DNA from: Candidatus Neomarinimicrobiota bacterium
GTDB taxonomy: Bacteria > Fidelibacterota > JAANXI01
Reading direction: 5' to 3'
DNA: 64,000 bases
Assembly (NCBI GenBank): GCA_021734025.1
Contig: JAIPJS010000016.1
Coordinates: 22,091-86,090, forward strand
Shown piece after piece: positions 18,829 through 27,852 of the stretch (positions are counted from its first letter, which is position 1; the number at the start of each line of letters is the position of its first letter). A program made the translations under genes and the position numbers. The notes below the pieces were generated by a model. The model was given only the letters and a program-made list of their open reading frames with translations, made no database searches and was not told the origin of the DNA.

Positions 18829-18888
18829 CCCCACCATTTATGGTGGGGAAACGAAGCCCTCACCAAACGTTTCAGGGGCTTCAGCCCC
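18829..18888. repeat. Hairpin cluster abutting the selenoprotein stop codon
   Basis: A perfect 20-base palindrome (arms CCCCACCAT / ATGGTGGGG, 18829-18848) starts right after the TAG. A second stem follows, GAAGCCCT (18853) with GGGGCTTC (ending 18882), which competes with GGGGCTTCAGCCCC (18875-18888). There is no T-run, so a classical terminator is unlikely. It could be an mRNA-stabilising structure or an inserted palindromic repeat. Confidence 0.5.
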
Positions 18889-18950
18889 TTGGCTCATTAA
18901 TACCAGACCGAATAATCCTCCGTGTCATCAATCCACATATTTGATTACTG

Positions 18951-19202
18951 TCAGAACAAATATATCTGATCCTCATAACACCATTTCCGGCTCCCGGGAT
19001 TGTCCTCGGGATAGTAGGTCATGGTCGGGTGACCGGTTTCATTAAAATGCTGCGTAGCGTGACCCTGGCTGGAATCACAACAGCCTACGTGTCCGCAGGT
19101 ATTACACACCCGTAAACTGAACTGTTCACCGCACTCCTGACATGTTTCGCTCTGCGCCGGTTTCTGCGGTGTCTGCGGCTGGTGTTTACATTTTGCACTC
19201 AT
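18951..19202 (-). CDS. UBP-type zinc-finger protein
   Basis: The 83-residue protein is essentially one zf-UBP domain (PF02148). The ordered Cys/His ligands are in CQECGEQFSLRVCNTCGHVGC, then HATQHFNETGHPTM. Bacterial stand-alone members are small zinc-binding proteins often found near stress or redox genes; their function is unknown. It lies 43 bases downstream of the peroxiredoxin-like gene on the same strand, so co-transcription is likely. Confidence 0.85.
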   Translation of the reverse strand: MSAKCKHQPQTPQKPAQSETCQECGEQFSLRVCNTCGHVGCCDSSQGHATQHFNETGHPTMTYYPEDNPGSRKWCYEDQIYLF

Positions 19203-19245
19203 GATGAATTCCCCTGTGCTTAGTTAGTTGTCGAGAAACTGTCTC

Positions 19246-19866
19246 TTACTGGACCTCTGCCTTCGCAGCAGCAAGAATAACCTCTGATTTGACCCTAACC
19301 TTATAATTGGGATTGATGTATTCGAACTTGATCATCCCGTCGGTGCCAACGATAAATGCGGCGGGCACCGGCAGAATATGATGGTCGCGTCCGGAGTACG
19401 ATTCCAGCCGGTCGGTATTGGAATTGGTTGCCCTAAAGGCCAATCCAAATGCTTTGGTGGCGACCGCCGCGCTGTCGGATAATAGTGTATAGCCCAGGTC
19501 ATGTTCCGTTAAGGACTCCCGGAGTTTCGCCGGGCGATCCATGCTGATAGCAAGGATTTGATATCCCAACTCCCGCAAGTCATCCTGAATGGAATGCAAT
19601 TCCGCCAAGTGCATATTACAGAACGGGCACCAGCCCCCGCGGTAAAAGATGAGCAGAGTTGGCTTCTCAGCAATGGCTTCGGTAAGATCAAATGCCCTGC
19701 CCTTTACTGTGGTCAGTTGTACATCCGGAACAGATTGTCCCACCAGCAGCGGACAGATTTCTTCAGCGGAATCCGCCACCTGGGTTTCTGCTCCGAGTGC
19801 CGAATTACCGGTCAGGAACAGTCCGACTGCAATACTCAGGATTGTCAATTTCATTAATCGTTTCAT
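19246..19866 (-). CDS. Exported peroxiredoxin-like (AhpC/TSA) protein
   Basis: The 206-residue protein has a signal peptide ending near NSALGAE and a thioredoxin-fold peroxiredoxin domain with LLIFYRGGWCPFCNMHLAEL, giving C80 and C83. The CxxC arrangement and the RGGWCPFC block mark the peroxiredoxin-like family, which reduces peroxides or acts as thiol-disulfide oxidoreductase in the envelope. In this family the first Cys is sometimes Sec; here both are plain Cys codons. Its place between two DsrE-family loci supports a thiol-redox island. Confidence 0.87.
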   Translation of the reverse strand: MKRLMKLTILSIAVGLFLTGNSALGAETQVADSAEEICPLLVGQSVPDVQLTTVKGRAFDLTEAIAEKPTLLIFYRGGWCPFCNMHLAELHSIQDDLRELGYQILAISMDRPAKLRESLTEHDLGYTLLSDSAAVATKAFGLAFRATNSNTDRLESYSGRDHHILPVPAAFIVGTDGMIKFEYINPNYKVRVKSEVILAAAKAEVQ

Positions 19867-19954
19867 GCATTACCTCTTGTCCGCCGGGCTCAAGTTCTAT
19901 CGATTTATAAGTGCCCGAGATTTAATTGCCTTTGGCTAAACCACATCAAACGGC

Positions 19955-20007
19955 AAAAAACCTGAGAGGGAAGCGACTCTCCCCGTGTCGCTTCCCGTAT
20001 TCAGGTT
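19955..20007 (-). terminator. Rho-independent terminator after the 20029-20385 gene
   Basis: On the minus strand an outer stem AACCTGA/TCAGGTT encloses an inner stem GGGAAGCGAC/GTCGCTTCCC and is followed by a run of six T. It lies 22 bases beyond the stop of the DsrE-family gene and separates it from the peroxiredoxin-like gene. Confidence 0.8.
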
Positions 20008-20028
20008 ATTTTTAATGCGTGATGCTCC

Positions 20029-20385
20029 TTAGAATGTGAGCACCTCGTAGCCGTCCGCCACCAAAGTACGCAAACTGGGATGCTCATCGTAGTCATCCAG
20101 CAGGGTGACGTCCAGTTCGTCCATCTCCTTGCGGACGCCAAACGCCCGGGAGCAGAATTTGCAGGCGCCGGTTATTTGATCTTCCACCGCTTTGTACAGC
20201 GGATGGGCATCGTGTTCTTCATCTGCCAGTTCCGGAATCCACCGGGTGCCGGCGCCATCGAAGATAAACTTGATGTCATCCCCGTGCTCTTTGGCTTCTT
20301 TCACTGTCTCGATGGCATTCACCACCCGGCCAAGATCAGCATGGGTTTCCGTGTCCGCCAATACAACAACTCCTATTTTTGCCAT
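20029..20385 (-). CDS. DsrE-family protein (CxxC type)
   Basis: The 118-residue protein has the DsrE/DsrF-like Rossmann-type pattern (MAKIGVVVLADTETHADLGR, IKFIFDGAGTRWIPEL) and a C75-x-x-C78 motif in GACKFCSRAFGV. Such proteins carry persulfide sulfur or act as small thiol carriers in the cytoplasm. It is a monocistronic gene ended by its own terminator. It differs from the UGA-containing DsrE gene at 18203, which is a separate family branch. Confidence 0.82.
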   Translation of the reverse strand: MAKIGVVVLADTETHADLGRVVNAIETVKEAKEHGDDIKFIFDGAGTRWIPELADEEHDAHPLYKAVEDQITGACKFCSRAFGVRKEMDELDVTLLDDYDEHPSLRTLVADGYEVLTF

Positions 20386-20555
20386 AATACGTCTCCTTTT
20401 TTCTTCTACTTCAATTTGAATTCAATGTACTAGTTATCTGCCGTTCAGATCGTTCTGCTGCTTACAATAACCCGATCCCGGGAGTCGGGCCAGAGACGGT
20501 TGATGTCAATTCCCTGCTCCGTATAGTTCCCGAGACCGAGGATTCCTATTTGCTG

Positions 20556-21971
20556 TTATCCGATGATTGATAGATCCACGTTTTCGAACATCAGATGGAG
20601 AAATCCGTGCCCGGTTCCGGGAACAGGATCAGCGTTTCCAGTGGTATCCTGTGGCGGCAACATAATGTGGGTCTCTGTCTGCGCCTGGTCACTCTGATCG
20701 CTGCCGGTTGCGGTGATGAGTTTCAGATCGTCCGTTCGCACCCGCGAAGAGACCATAATGTGAATCAGCCGATCTTCGGCCAGGATATTCCCATCGCCAT
20801 CCTTCAGGTCAGCGAGTCCCCACAGGGTAATATGGGAGAACAGTTTCGGCATCAATGGATTCCCGATCCCGGTATTACCGTGCATGGTTTTATCCACACC
20901 GACTCCACCGAAGAAAGTGTGATCGCCTGCTCCCTCCGGTTTATGGATGACTCGAATACTGTCGATGACGAAGGTCGTGCCGTTCGGTCGCTGGTAGCGC
21001 AGAGCGAAGTTGCTCACACGATCGCCAGAATCTTCGGCATCGTTTTCCGCCACATCCTCAACCGCTAACGAGTAGGTCCCTGCTCCCGGTTCAATCCGGT
21101 TGGAAAATGGGGTCGGATTCATGTCCGGGTTGATGACCGCAGGCCCAGGCAGTATTTCATAGGCTGTCTTCCAATTGCGGTTCGCGTTACTTAATTCAAC
21201 TTTCTCGAACATCAGGTGTAAAAACCCGTGCGCCGTTCCCGGAACGGGATCCTGATTATCGTTTGTATCTTTGGGCGGCAGCATAATATGGGTTTGTATA
21301 TTGCGGATATTGTGATCGGATTTATCCTTATCAACAGCGGTTATGAGCTGTCGGTTCTCATCACGCACGTTGGTCCCGGTCATGATATGAACCAGGCGAT
21401 CTGAGGCGATGACAGTATCGGTATTCGCGTCCTTCAGGTCCGCGAGTCCCCACAGGGTAATGTAGGAGAGCATTTTCGGCATCAGCGAATTTCCGATGCC
21501 GGTATTGCCGTGCATCACCTTGTTAAAACCGACGCCTCCAAAGAAGGTATGGTCGCCTGCGCCGGCCGGCTTATGGATCACGTCAATCTGGTCGATTTTG
21601 TATGCCTGCCCATCGTTTCCGGTGAACCGAATATCTACCGAGGTGACAGCATCTTCGGAGTCCTGTGAATCTTCCGCATTCCTATCGGCGACGGTTAGTG
21701 AATAGGAGCCGGTGGTCTCTGCTGTGTTATTCGAGAAGGGAGTGGGATCCATGGCCGGATTCACTGCTGCCGGGCCGGGGAGCACTTCGTAGACTGCTCC
21801 TTCGGTGGAACTTTCAGAGGCGCTGAATTCGGTTAGCTCGGCATATGATACGCTGCTTGACCGAGTCGCCTCAGTGTCCGTATCCGGTCCAGCTGCGTTA
21901 TCCGAACAGCCGGCAATCCCGATACCGACGAACAGCAATAGCATTATTCCAAAAGATTTACCTTTACGCAT
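20556..21971 (-). CDS. Lipoprotein made of two tandem homologous domains, function unknown
   Basis: I start at the second Met (MRKGKSFGIML) at 21971, where AGGA lies upstream. The lipobox is GIAGC and a Ser/Thr-rich linker follows. The rest is two copies of a domain of about 200 residues. Each copy contains YEVLPGPAAVNP or YEILPGPAVINP, PTPFSN, VIHKP.GAGDHTFFGGVG, MHGNTGIGN.LMPK, ITLWGLADLKD, THIMLPP.DT and PVPGT.HGFLHLMFE. The strict conservation of His, Asp and Gly blocks implies a binding or catalytic site in each copy. I do not recognise the family. It is envelope-anchored. Confidence 0.8.
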   Translation of the reverse strand: MRKGKSFGIMLLLFVGIGIAGCSDNAAGPDTDTEATRSSSVSYAELTEFSASESSTEGAVYEVLPGPAAVNPAMDPTPFSNNTAETTGSYSLTVADRNAEDSQDSEDAVTSVDIRFTGNDGQAYKIDQIDVIHKPAGAGDHTFFGGVGFNKVMHGNTGIGNSLMPKMLSYITLWGLADLKDANTDTVIASDRLVHIMTGTNVRDENRQLITAVDKDKSDHNIRNIQTHIMLPPKDTNDNQDPVPGTAHGFLHLMFEKVELSNANRNWKTAYEILPGPAVINPDMNPTPFSNRIEPGAGTYSLAVEDVAENDAEDSGDRVSNFALRYQRPNGTTFVIDSIRVIHKPEGAGDHTFFGGVGVDKTMHGNTGIGNPLMPKLFSHITLWGLADLKDGDGNILAEDRLIHIMVSSRVRTDDLKLITATGSDQSDQAQTETHIMLPPQDTTGNADPVPGTGHGFLHLMFENVDLSIIG

Positions 21972-22118
21972 TGGTTGTTCCTTTCGTTTCTGGTTTTGGT
22001 TCACAAGGTCGTTCTATTGTGTTAGACGAAAGAAACTGGCAAACCTTACAGGGAAATTTGGAAAATATGCGGGAAGTGTTGAGGGCTAGACGCTACGATT
22101 GTTTCATAAACCCAAAAA

Positions 22119-22173
22119 GACCCTTTCCTCGTAGAGATCCCTGTGGGATAGGGGTCAGGGCCCTGAAAGGGTC
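22119..22173. repeat. 55-base palindromic repeat, copy 1
   Basis: Ends GACCCTTTCC and GAAAGGGTC form an inverted repeat around an internal GATCCCTGTGGGATAGGGGTC-type core. A copy in inverse orientation with few differences lies at 51675-51729, so it is a dispersed element and not a local terminator. Confidence 0.75.
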
Positions 22174-22266
22174 ATTACTGGGCATCGGAGACGAGCATTT
22201 ACTTACAATCACATGGCAATCCTGTGAACGCTGACAGGTAGCAATGTCTTGTTCGCTCGATCTCAT

Positions 22267-23616
22267 TTACAGCATATACGAAATATCGGACGCGCTGGTC
22301 GGATAGGCGTAAATCATCTCTTTGAGCGTGGAAGCCGGTATATCCTCTTTAATCGCCAGGGCGAAGATATTGATCACTTCCTCCGCGTGGGGGCCAAGCA
22401 GATGGGCGCCCAGGATTAAGTCGGTCTCTTTCTCAATGAGAATCTTGAACCCGGAATACGGTTGATTGATCCGCCGGGATGTGACCCAGTTGCCCGTGTC
22501 TGAAAAACTCACCCGGAAATCACGACCCTGGTCGCGAGCCTGCTGCTCAGACAACCCGACCGTCGTCAAATGCGGTTCGCTGAAGACGACGCTCGGTACA
22601 ACACGGTAATCCGGTGTACGGGAAGCTCCGTTGATAATGTTGTCAGCGATGACTTCACCGTCCAGGCTGGCTACCGGTGTTAATGGCGGACCGCTATCCG
22701 CTGCGTCTCCACCGGCATAGATATGCGGATGAGTCTCGCTCTGCAGATATTCGTTGACTTTCACACCACGACTAGGGGCGTCTACGCTAACATTTTCAAG
22801 ATTCAGATCATCGATCTCGGCTACCCGTCCGGCGCCGTGGACGACCATGTCAGTCTCAAACGTCAGCTCTTCGCCATCTTTGGTCGCATGGACCATATAC
22901 GCATCATTGGAATGATCCACGGCAGTTAATTCTGCATTAAAACTGAACTCAATCCCGGCATCCCGGGAGGCGTCCACCAGGATATCCACCAGATCCGGGT
23001 CGAACGGTTTCAGCGGGCGGGCGCTCCGGTGAATAATCCGGACACTGGCTCCTGCGCGGACTGCTACGTGGGCAAATTCCATGGAGATAAATCCGGCTCC
23101 AATGAATACAATATCGTCCGGTAGTTGCTCCAGATTTAAGAAATCCGTACTGCTCGTCAAATACTGTTCACCAGGAATTCCAAGGGGACGCGGTTTCGCT
23201 CCGGTGGCGATGACGATATGCTCTCCCCGGAGTGTCGTGTCACCGACGTGTACGGTATGATCGTCTGCGTATTCGGCGCGACCGTGATACGTGTCGATGC
23301 CTGCGTCGGTATATCCCTGCTCCCGGTTTTCAGGGAACGGTTCGGTGAAGGTGCGTTTGAATTCCTGTAAATCGCCCCAGTTGATCCTGAGATTGTTCTT
23401 ATCAATACCCTTGTCGTTGAGCCGGTCAGCCCAATCTACAGCCTCGGAGGCTGCCGTGTACACCTTCTTTGGTACGCATCCCCGCAGAGCACACGTCCCG
23501 CCGAATGGACGGGAATCGATAATGGCGACCGACATCCCGGCTTTTTTGCAGGTATGAGCAACCGTTGAACCGGCGCTACCTGTTCCGAGTACGATGACAT
23601 CGAATTGCTTTGACAT
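22267..23616 (-). CDS. FAD-dependent pyridine nucleotide-disulfide oxidoreductase (mercuric/glutathione reductase-like)
   Basis: I start at MSKQFDVIVLG (23616), which has AGGAGG upstream; an upstream in-frame extension is not protein-like. The 449-residue protein has the FAD-binding GTGSAGS, the redox-active disulfide C42/C47 in GGTCALRGCVPKK, the NAD(P) site IGAGFISMEFAHVA, and FAD motif GGDAADSG. The C-terminal motif that normally reads HPT in the active-site partner is YPT (Y438), as in a less studied branch. The substrate (low-molecular thiol, metal or persulfide) is unknown. The neighbourhood of DsrE, peroxiredoxin and DUF302 genes suggests thiol recycling. Confidence 0.88.
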   Translation of the reverse strand: MSKQFDVIVLGTGSAGSTVAHTCKKAGMSVAIIDSRPFGGTCALRGCVPKKVYTAASEAVDWADRLNDKGIDKNNLRINWGDLQEFKRTFTEPFPENREQGYTDAGIDTYHGRAEYADDHTVHVGDTTLRGEHIVIATGAKPRPLGIPGEQYLTSSTDFLNLEQLPDDIVFIGAGFISMEFAHVAVRAGASVRIIHRSARPLKPFDPDLVDILVDASRDAGIEFSFNAELTAVDHSNDAYMVHATKDGEELTFETDMVVHGAGRVAEIDDLNLENVSVDAPSRGVKVNEYLQSETHPHIYAGGDAADSGPPLTPVASLDGEVIADNIINGASRTPDYRVVPSVVFSEPHLTTVGLSEQQARDQGRDFRVSFSDTGNWVTSRRINQPYSGFKILIEKETDLILGAHLLGPHAEEVINIFALAIKEDIPASTLKEMIYAYPTSASDISYML

Positions 23617-23687
23617 AAATTGTATTTTCCTCCTTTTCCTAATTATGTAGCCTAATGACCAGATTGTAAAATTCCAAGATTCTGTGG

Positions 23688-24386
23688 TTACCTGGCTTTG
23701 ACTATTGTCTGTATCTGCTGGATAATCGATGGCGCTTCCCGATGATTTCGCTGCACGTACCAACCCAGAATCGTCCCGTATGCGACATGTGCCAGCGTAA
23801 CCGTGATCGGAAATCCGATGTTAAACTGGATGCCAAATATTCCGATACCGAGCGCGGTGGTTGCGGGACTGATCATAAATCCGATACCAATCAGGACGCC
23901 AAAACCAATGCCACCCCACAGGCGCGGTTTGCCAAAGAGAAGTGTATACACGATACCAAATGCAGCGCCGTTCCAGAAATGGTAACCCCATCCTGCAAGA
24001 TTGGAAAGCCAATTCGGCCCCAGCGCAAATCGATCCAGCAATAACACACCTAACAGTTTCGGCATCTCTCCTGGCATCCCGCCGAGGACAAATCCGGTGT
24101 GACGAACGATTTCCAATCCGACAGTAGCCAACAGCCCGCCCACTATTCCGTACTAGATCTGCGAGACTAGGTTGGTGTGTCCGTGAATAGTCCCCACCAG
24201 CAGGATCGTCAATAATACCACAATTGATGGTAACAGGAAATTGACAGCGAGTGCGGATAGTTTGGCATAACCCGCTTGGGCAACCACGAACAGGTTTGGA
24301 CTAATTCCTGCTGCCAGGAGGGTACCGCCCGTCAATGCGATTTTCTCAGTTGATCGTTTCATACTATCCCGTTCCTTTATGCTCAT
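23688..24386 (-). pseudogene. Multi-pass membrane protein gene interrupted by in-frame TAG
   Basis: One reading frame of 233 codons is interrupted by a single TAG at 24153-24155. Before it: MKRSTEKIALTGGTLLAAGI and a membrane segment, ending in HTNLVSQI. After it: YGIVGGLLATVGLEIVRHTG, then several Gly-rich membrane segments to the C-terminus. Both halves have the composition of one integral membrane protein and no indel is needed. The second half has a possible GTG start at 24143, but with no ribosome site. Most likely a recent nonsense mutation or a sequencing error; function unknown. Confidence 0.6.
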
Positions 24387-24455
24387 ATGCTCTTGAGTTC
24401 GTTACAATACTGCCGGTACATGCTCTGATACCCGTACCAGCAGCATCACAACTCG

Positions 24456-24926
24456 TTATTTCGCCAGCATCGAAGTTAACTTGTTTAGCTTTTGATCCAG
24501 CTTATGTCCGATTTTACTGATCTGCTGGTTGTCAAACGACGCCAGCTGCTGAGACGGCTTCACATAATTAATGTAGGTATTGCCATCCGATGCTTCGTAG
24601 ATGTTGACCCGGACGGGCACAGCCACTCCGACACCTCGGTCGGCGGAAAAGAGCTTGTTCCCGATATTCGGATTTCCGACAAACAGCGACGTGGCGTTCA
24701 GCTGCAGCCCGGTCATGGACAGGATTTTCCCCTGGTTGATCTCGGACATCACCATCATGTCATTTTTAGAGATCATCTGCCGCAGCGTTTCCACGGTCTG
24801 GTCAAAATCTTTGCCTGACTGAACGGTCACCAGTCCGGAATTCTGCGCCTGCAGGTTTCCCGTACTCAGCATAATCCCCAATATGAGAGCAGCTATTCCC
24901 GTAAATGCTCTTGTGAAATGTTTCAT
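24456..24926 (-). CDS. Exported DUF302-domain protein
   Basis: The 156-residue protein has a signal peptide (ALILGIMLSTGNLQAQ) and a DUF302 domain: SGKDFDQTVETLRQMI, ATSLFVGNPNIGNKLFSADR, VNIYEASDGNTYINYVKPSQ. DUF302 proteins are small periplasmic or cytoplasmic proteins often found next to sulfur and thiol-oxidation genes; their biochemistry is unclear. It precedes the interrupted membrane protein on the same strand. Confidence 0.87.
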   Translation of the reverse strand: MKHFTRAFTGIAALILGIMLSTGNLQAQNSGLVTVQSGKDFDQTVETLRQMISKNDMMVMSEINQGKILSMTGLQLNATSLFVGNPNIGNKLFSADRGVGVAVPVRVNIYEASDGNTYINYVKPSQQLASFDNQQISKIGHKLDQKLNKLTSMLAK

Positions 24927-25404
24927 TATGTGACTCCTTTGTTGTGTGTGTGGATTGTTCTCATTTTGTCTTCACTCTGTTAGACGAACGAGAACCAGAA
25001 ACCTTACACTACAATCCGGAGCAAGTCGAAAATATCACATTTTTACTGGGAAATGGCTGAGCAGGACTACTTTGAACTGCGTATCAGACAATGTAAAAGT
25101 GTTGTTGAACTGTGATATGTGAAGCAATCAACTATAAAAGGATGGATGTGCCTTTGTGAAACAAAAATTCTGCAATCGTCTCATCGGCGAAATGCTGGAT
25201 TCTGAATTGTTTCGGGGCGCTTGGTACCTTAGATTAGCAATTATTAGTGAAAAAAATTTCCGGGAAAGGAGAACCGGATATACCAAACCTGATTCTGTCT
25301 GCGTCTTTATAAAGAATTTGTGTGCTACAATTGCAAAACCAGGTAACGGACATTCCCCTGATTGAGGATTAAATCGCACAATTCGCCGAGACGAATATCA
25401 TGTG
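24927..25404. other. Intergenic region, no gene recognised
   Basis: Short open frames of 60-80 codons overlap on both strands here without ribosome sites or recognisable motifs. The promoter of the DUF302 gene should lie at its left end. Confidence 0.4.
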
Positions 25405-25749
25405 TGACCATACTTAGTGGATGCAATCAGCAGGAAGTCTGCGAAAATCTGTTCCGGGCGGCAGTAATTATTGATTCGCTCTTTTTGGACCACGCATCTC
25501 AAAAAACCCGGAGATCAAACGGGAATTAAAGTCGAAGGCCCGGAAAAAAAGTCAGCCGGAACCGAAGATATGACCAGAGAAGAGCTCAAACAGGGGATCG
25601 GTTATCATCCGGAGGAAGGAGAGGCGTTTTAGAGCGGGTTTACCATAAATCGACACAAGAATGGAGATCTAGTCGCGATTCTGTACTCCGATTATTATGA
25701 GAAGCGTTTGACGGAAGCAGCCGGTTATCTCTGGAAAATGAAATTTTGA
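25405..25749 (+). pseudogene. Probable decayed gene (lipoprotein-like) before the envelope operon
   Basis: Protein-like pieces follow one another in different frames: ILSGCNQQEVCENLFRAAVI (with a lipobox-like LSGC), then FGPRISKNPEIKRELKSKAR, then MTREELKQGIGYHPEEGEAF, a TAG at about 25630, and SGFTINRHKNGDLVAILYSD. The last piece ends with TGA just inside the start of the next gene. The simplest reading is a degraded gene with frameshifts and a nonsense codon. Family unknown. Confidence 0.3.
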
Positions 25750-26798
25750 ATCCACACCGAACAAATATTACAGTCCTGTTATTTACAGTACTCATTGTGA
25801 CCAATTGCTGGGACAAACAATCACACGAGGTGACCCAACCGGAATGGCCGCATTATGAACTGAGTGGGCACACCGTAATGATGCACGATACCAGCCAGAC
25901 CGTTAGTAATGCGACGGTGAAGCTCTACCCTAGCATAATGATTTATGATGTCTCACCTGATATGCAAACCACGGTGGTGGATACCAACGGGTTTTTTCAT
26001 TTCGATACGGCCTATCCCGGGTTATACATTCTACAGGTTTACCGGGATAAGTATCGCGTGGTGAGCAAGCAGATTAACATCAATTACTCAGACCGGTTTT
26101 TGCAGGTCTCCACTCCGGATTATCTTGTTAGTGACAGGAAAATCAGCAAAGATGTGAATAGCCCGGCAGGTGCATACCGATTACTGATTGCCTGGGTTGG
26201 AACAAAAGCGTGGCTAACCGGGAGTTACATTCAGAATTTAAAAGCAATGCCTGCGTTACATCAGTGCCGTCCGGCTTTGCAGGCGTCAACAGGACAATTA
26301 CACGGTGTAAAATATTATGATGACCCACTCCCGGAAGCGACCGTGTTGGATGTGGCAGATCGTCTGCTCTACAGGGCGTTTGGATCAACGGTGCTGCTGA
26401 TCGATCCAACCACCGGACAGACACTGAGCGAATTCACCATGGAAGGCTCCGAAAAATTTTACGGCCTGACCCAAAATTCCCGTGGCATCTGGACTGTTTT
26501 CGGCCGAATACTGCAATTCCGCGGCAAGGATATTCGCACAGTGCAGGAGACCTACCAGACAGGCGGGAGCTATTTTAACTGTATCACTGCGGCTGGCGGC
26601 GCATTTTACATCTTTGATACCGGCGACCAGGTAATGCTGAAACTAAAACAGGATGGATCAATTTTGAATGCATATCGCCTGTTTGGTTCTAAAAAGGAAA
26701 TCTGGTTGCAAATAGTCGATATATCATATTCGGAATACGATGAAAGATTGTGGATTACCACCGATGGAAAAAGCATATATACAATTCCAACACCGTAA
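25746..26798 (+). CDS. Lipoprotein with carboxypeptidase-like regulatory domain, paralog 1
   Basis: The 350-residue protein has a lipoprotein signal (TVLIVTNC) and then CWDKQSHEVTQPEWPHYELSG. A beta-sandwich regulatory-like domain follows (about 40-120, VDTNGFFHFDTAYPGLYILQ), then a repetitive beta-rich region like a propeller (LIDPTTGQTLSEFTM, GLTQNSRGIWTVFGR, WITTDGKSIYTI). It overlaps or abuts paralog 2 at 26764-27846 with the same CWDKQ start. It probably sits on the outer membrane and assists the TonB receptor encoded two genes on. No catalytic motif. Confidence 0.8.
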   Translation: MNPHRTNITVLLFTVLIVTNCWDKQSHEVTQPEWPHYELSGHTVMMHDTSQTVSNATVKLYPSIMIYDVSPDMQTTVVDTNGFFHFDTAYPGLYILQVYRDKYRVVSKQININYSDRFLQVSTPDYLVSDRKISKDVNSPAGAYRLLIAWVGTKAWLTGSYIQNLKAMPALHQCRPALQASTGQLHGVKYYDDPLPEATVLDVADRLLYRAFGSTVLLIDPTTGQTLSEFTMEGSEKFYGLTQNSRGIWTVFGRILQFRGKDIRTVQETYQTGGSYFNCITAAGGAFYIFDTGDQVMLKLKQDGSILNAYRLFGSKKEIWLQIVDISYSEYDERLWITTDGKSIYTIPTP

Positions 26799-27846
26799 TA
26801 TATTCCGGGGAGGATTCTGGCAGCTCGTATTCATGAGTATACTATTGGGATTATCGCTGAATAGTTGCTGGGACAAACAGGACCACAGCATTACCAGACC
26901 GGAAGTGCCACGGTATACGCTTACCGGATCACTGGTGGATATGGATGATACAGCACAGCCGGTTGCCAGCGGCAGAATTATTATTCGTCCCATTGACCTT
27001 CATTATGAAGTATCCCCGGTAGCAATGGAATCTGCGTCGGACTCTGTGGGCATGTTTCAAATAGACTCCGTCGTCCCCGGGAACTATATAGTTGAACTGT
27101 TTCGCGACGGGTATAAAGTTGCAGAACGGGAATTTTCCATGAACTACGAGAGCACCTCCAGGATTTATGGCCTGCCCAAACCACTTGTCAGTACGAATAT
27201 CTACCCCATGAACTTCCTTACGTCAAATCCTCGGATCAGTTGGAGTGAAAACACCTTATATGTGTTCGGAGAGTTTGTGGCAAATTTCAGACGACGGCTT
27301 AAAATATATTTCTGTGAGCTGCGCTCTGAGAACGACCAGATAAATGTAACCGGGCAGGTAGATAATCGCATGCCGGGCGCTGACATTTTTTTCAATGTCG
27401 GACAATATTTCTATGCCGGAAACTCAACAACGGTTAAGCGTTATAAGAAGTCGACCGGTGAATTGGTTGAGGAAATAACAGTGACCGAGCCGTTCAGCGG
27501 TTTGGCCTGGGACGGGACAAAATTTTGGAGCGTGCACCGGTCGAAATTACAGTATCGCGGGAAGGATCCGGCGACGGTCACTGCCGAATATGACGTCGAT
27601 ACCGGGATTCTGAGTAATTTGACAGCAGCTGGTGAGAATTTTTGGACTTGTAATCCAACAGAGGATGTATTATTTAAAATTAATCGCCAGGGAGAAATCC
27701 TGGCAACGTATCATCCGGTGGAAGACGGGCAGGGTCTTAAATGGATCACTACACACGACCTGTATTATTCAACAATCAACCATCAGTTGTGGATTAGTAA
27801 TTCAATGTCCAAAGTAGTGTATAGTTTTCGCGATCCGAATTTGTAA
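26764..27846 (+). CDS. Lipoprotein with carboxypeptidase-like regulatory domain, paralog 2
   Basis: This is a paralog of the preceding gene, with SCWDKQDHSITRPEVPRYTL against its NCWDKQSHEVTQPEWPHYEL. A regulatory-like domain (DSVGMFQIDSVVPGNYIVEL) and propeller-like repeats (FSGLAWDGTKFWSVHRSKLQ, YRGKDPATVTAEYD) follow. The start is uncertain. ATG at 26764 overlaps the previous gene by 35 bases but gives a proper hydrophobic signal before LNSC. ATG at 26833 would leave only 11 residues before the lipid Cys, and ATG at 26740 is also possible. It ends six bases before the TonB receptor gene. Confidence 0.8.
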   Translation: MEKAYIQFQHRNIFRGGFWQLVFMSILLGLSLNSCWDKQDHSITRPEVPRYTLTGSLVDMDDTAQPVASGRIIIRPIDLHYEVSPVAMESASDSVGMFQIDSVVPGNYIVELFRDGYKVAEREFSMNYESTSRIYGLPKPLVSTNIYPMNFLTSNPRISWSENTLYVFGEFVANFRRRLKIYFCELRSENDQINVTGQVDNRMPGADIFFNVGQYFYAGNSTTVKRYKKSTGELVEEITVTEPFSGLAWDGTKFWSVHRSKLQYRGKDPATVTAEYDVDTGILSNLTAAGENFWTCNPTEDVLFKINRQGEILATYHPVEDGQGLKWITTHDLYYSTINHQLWISNSMSKVVYSFRDPNL

Positions 27847-27852
27847 AGTATT

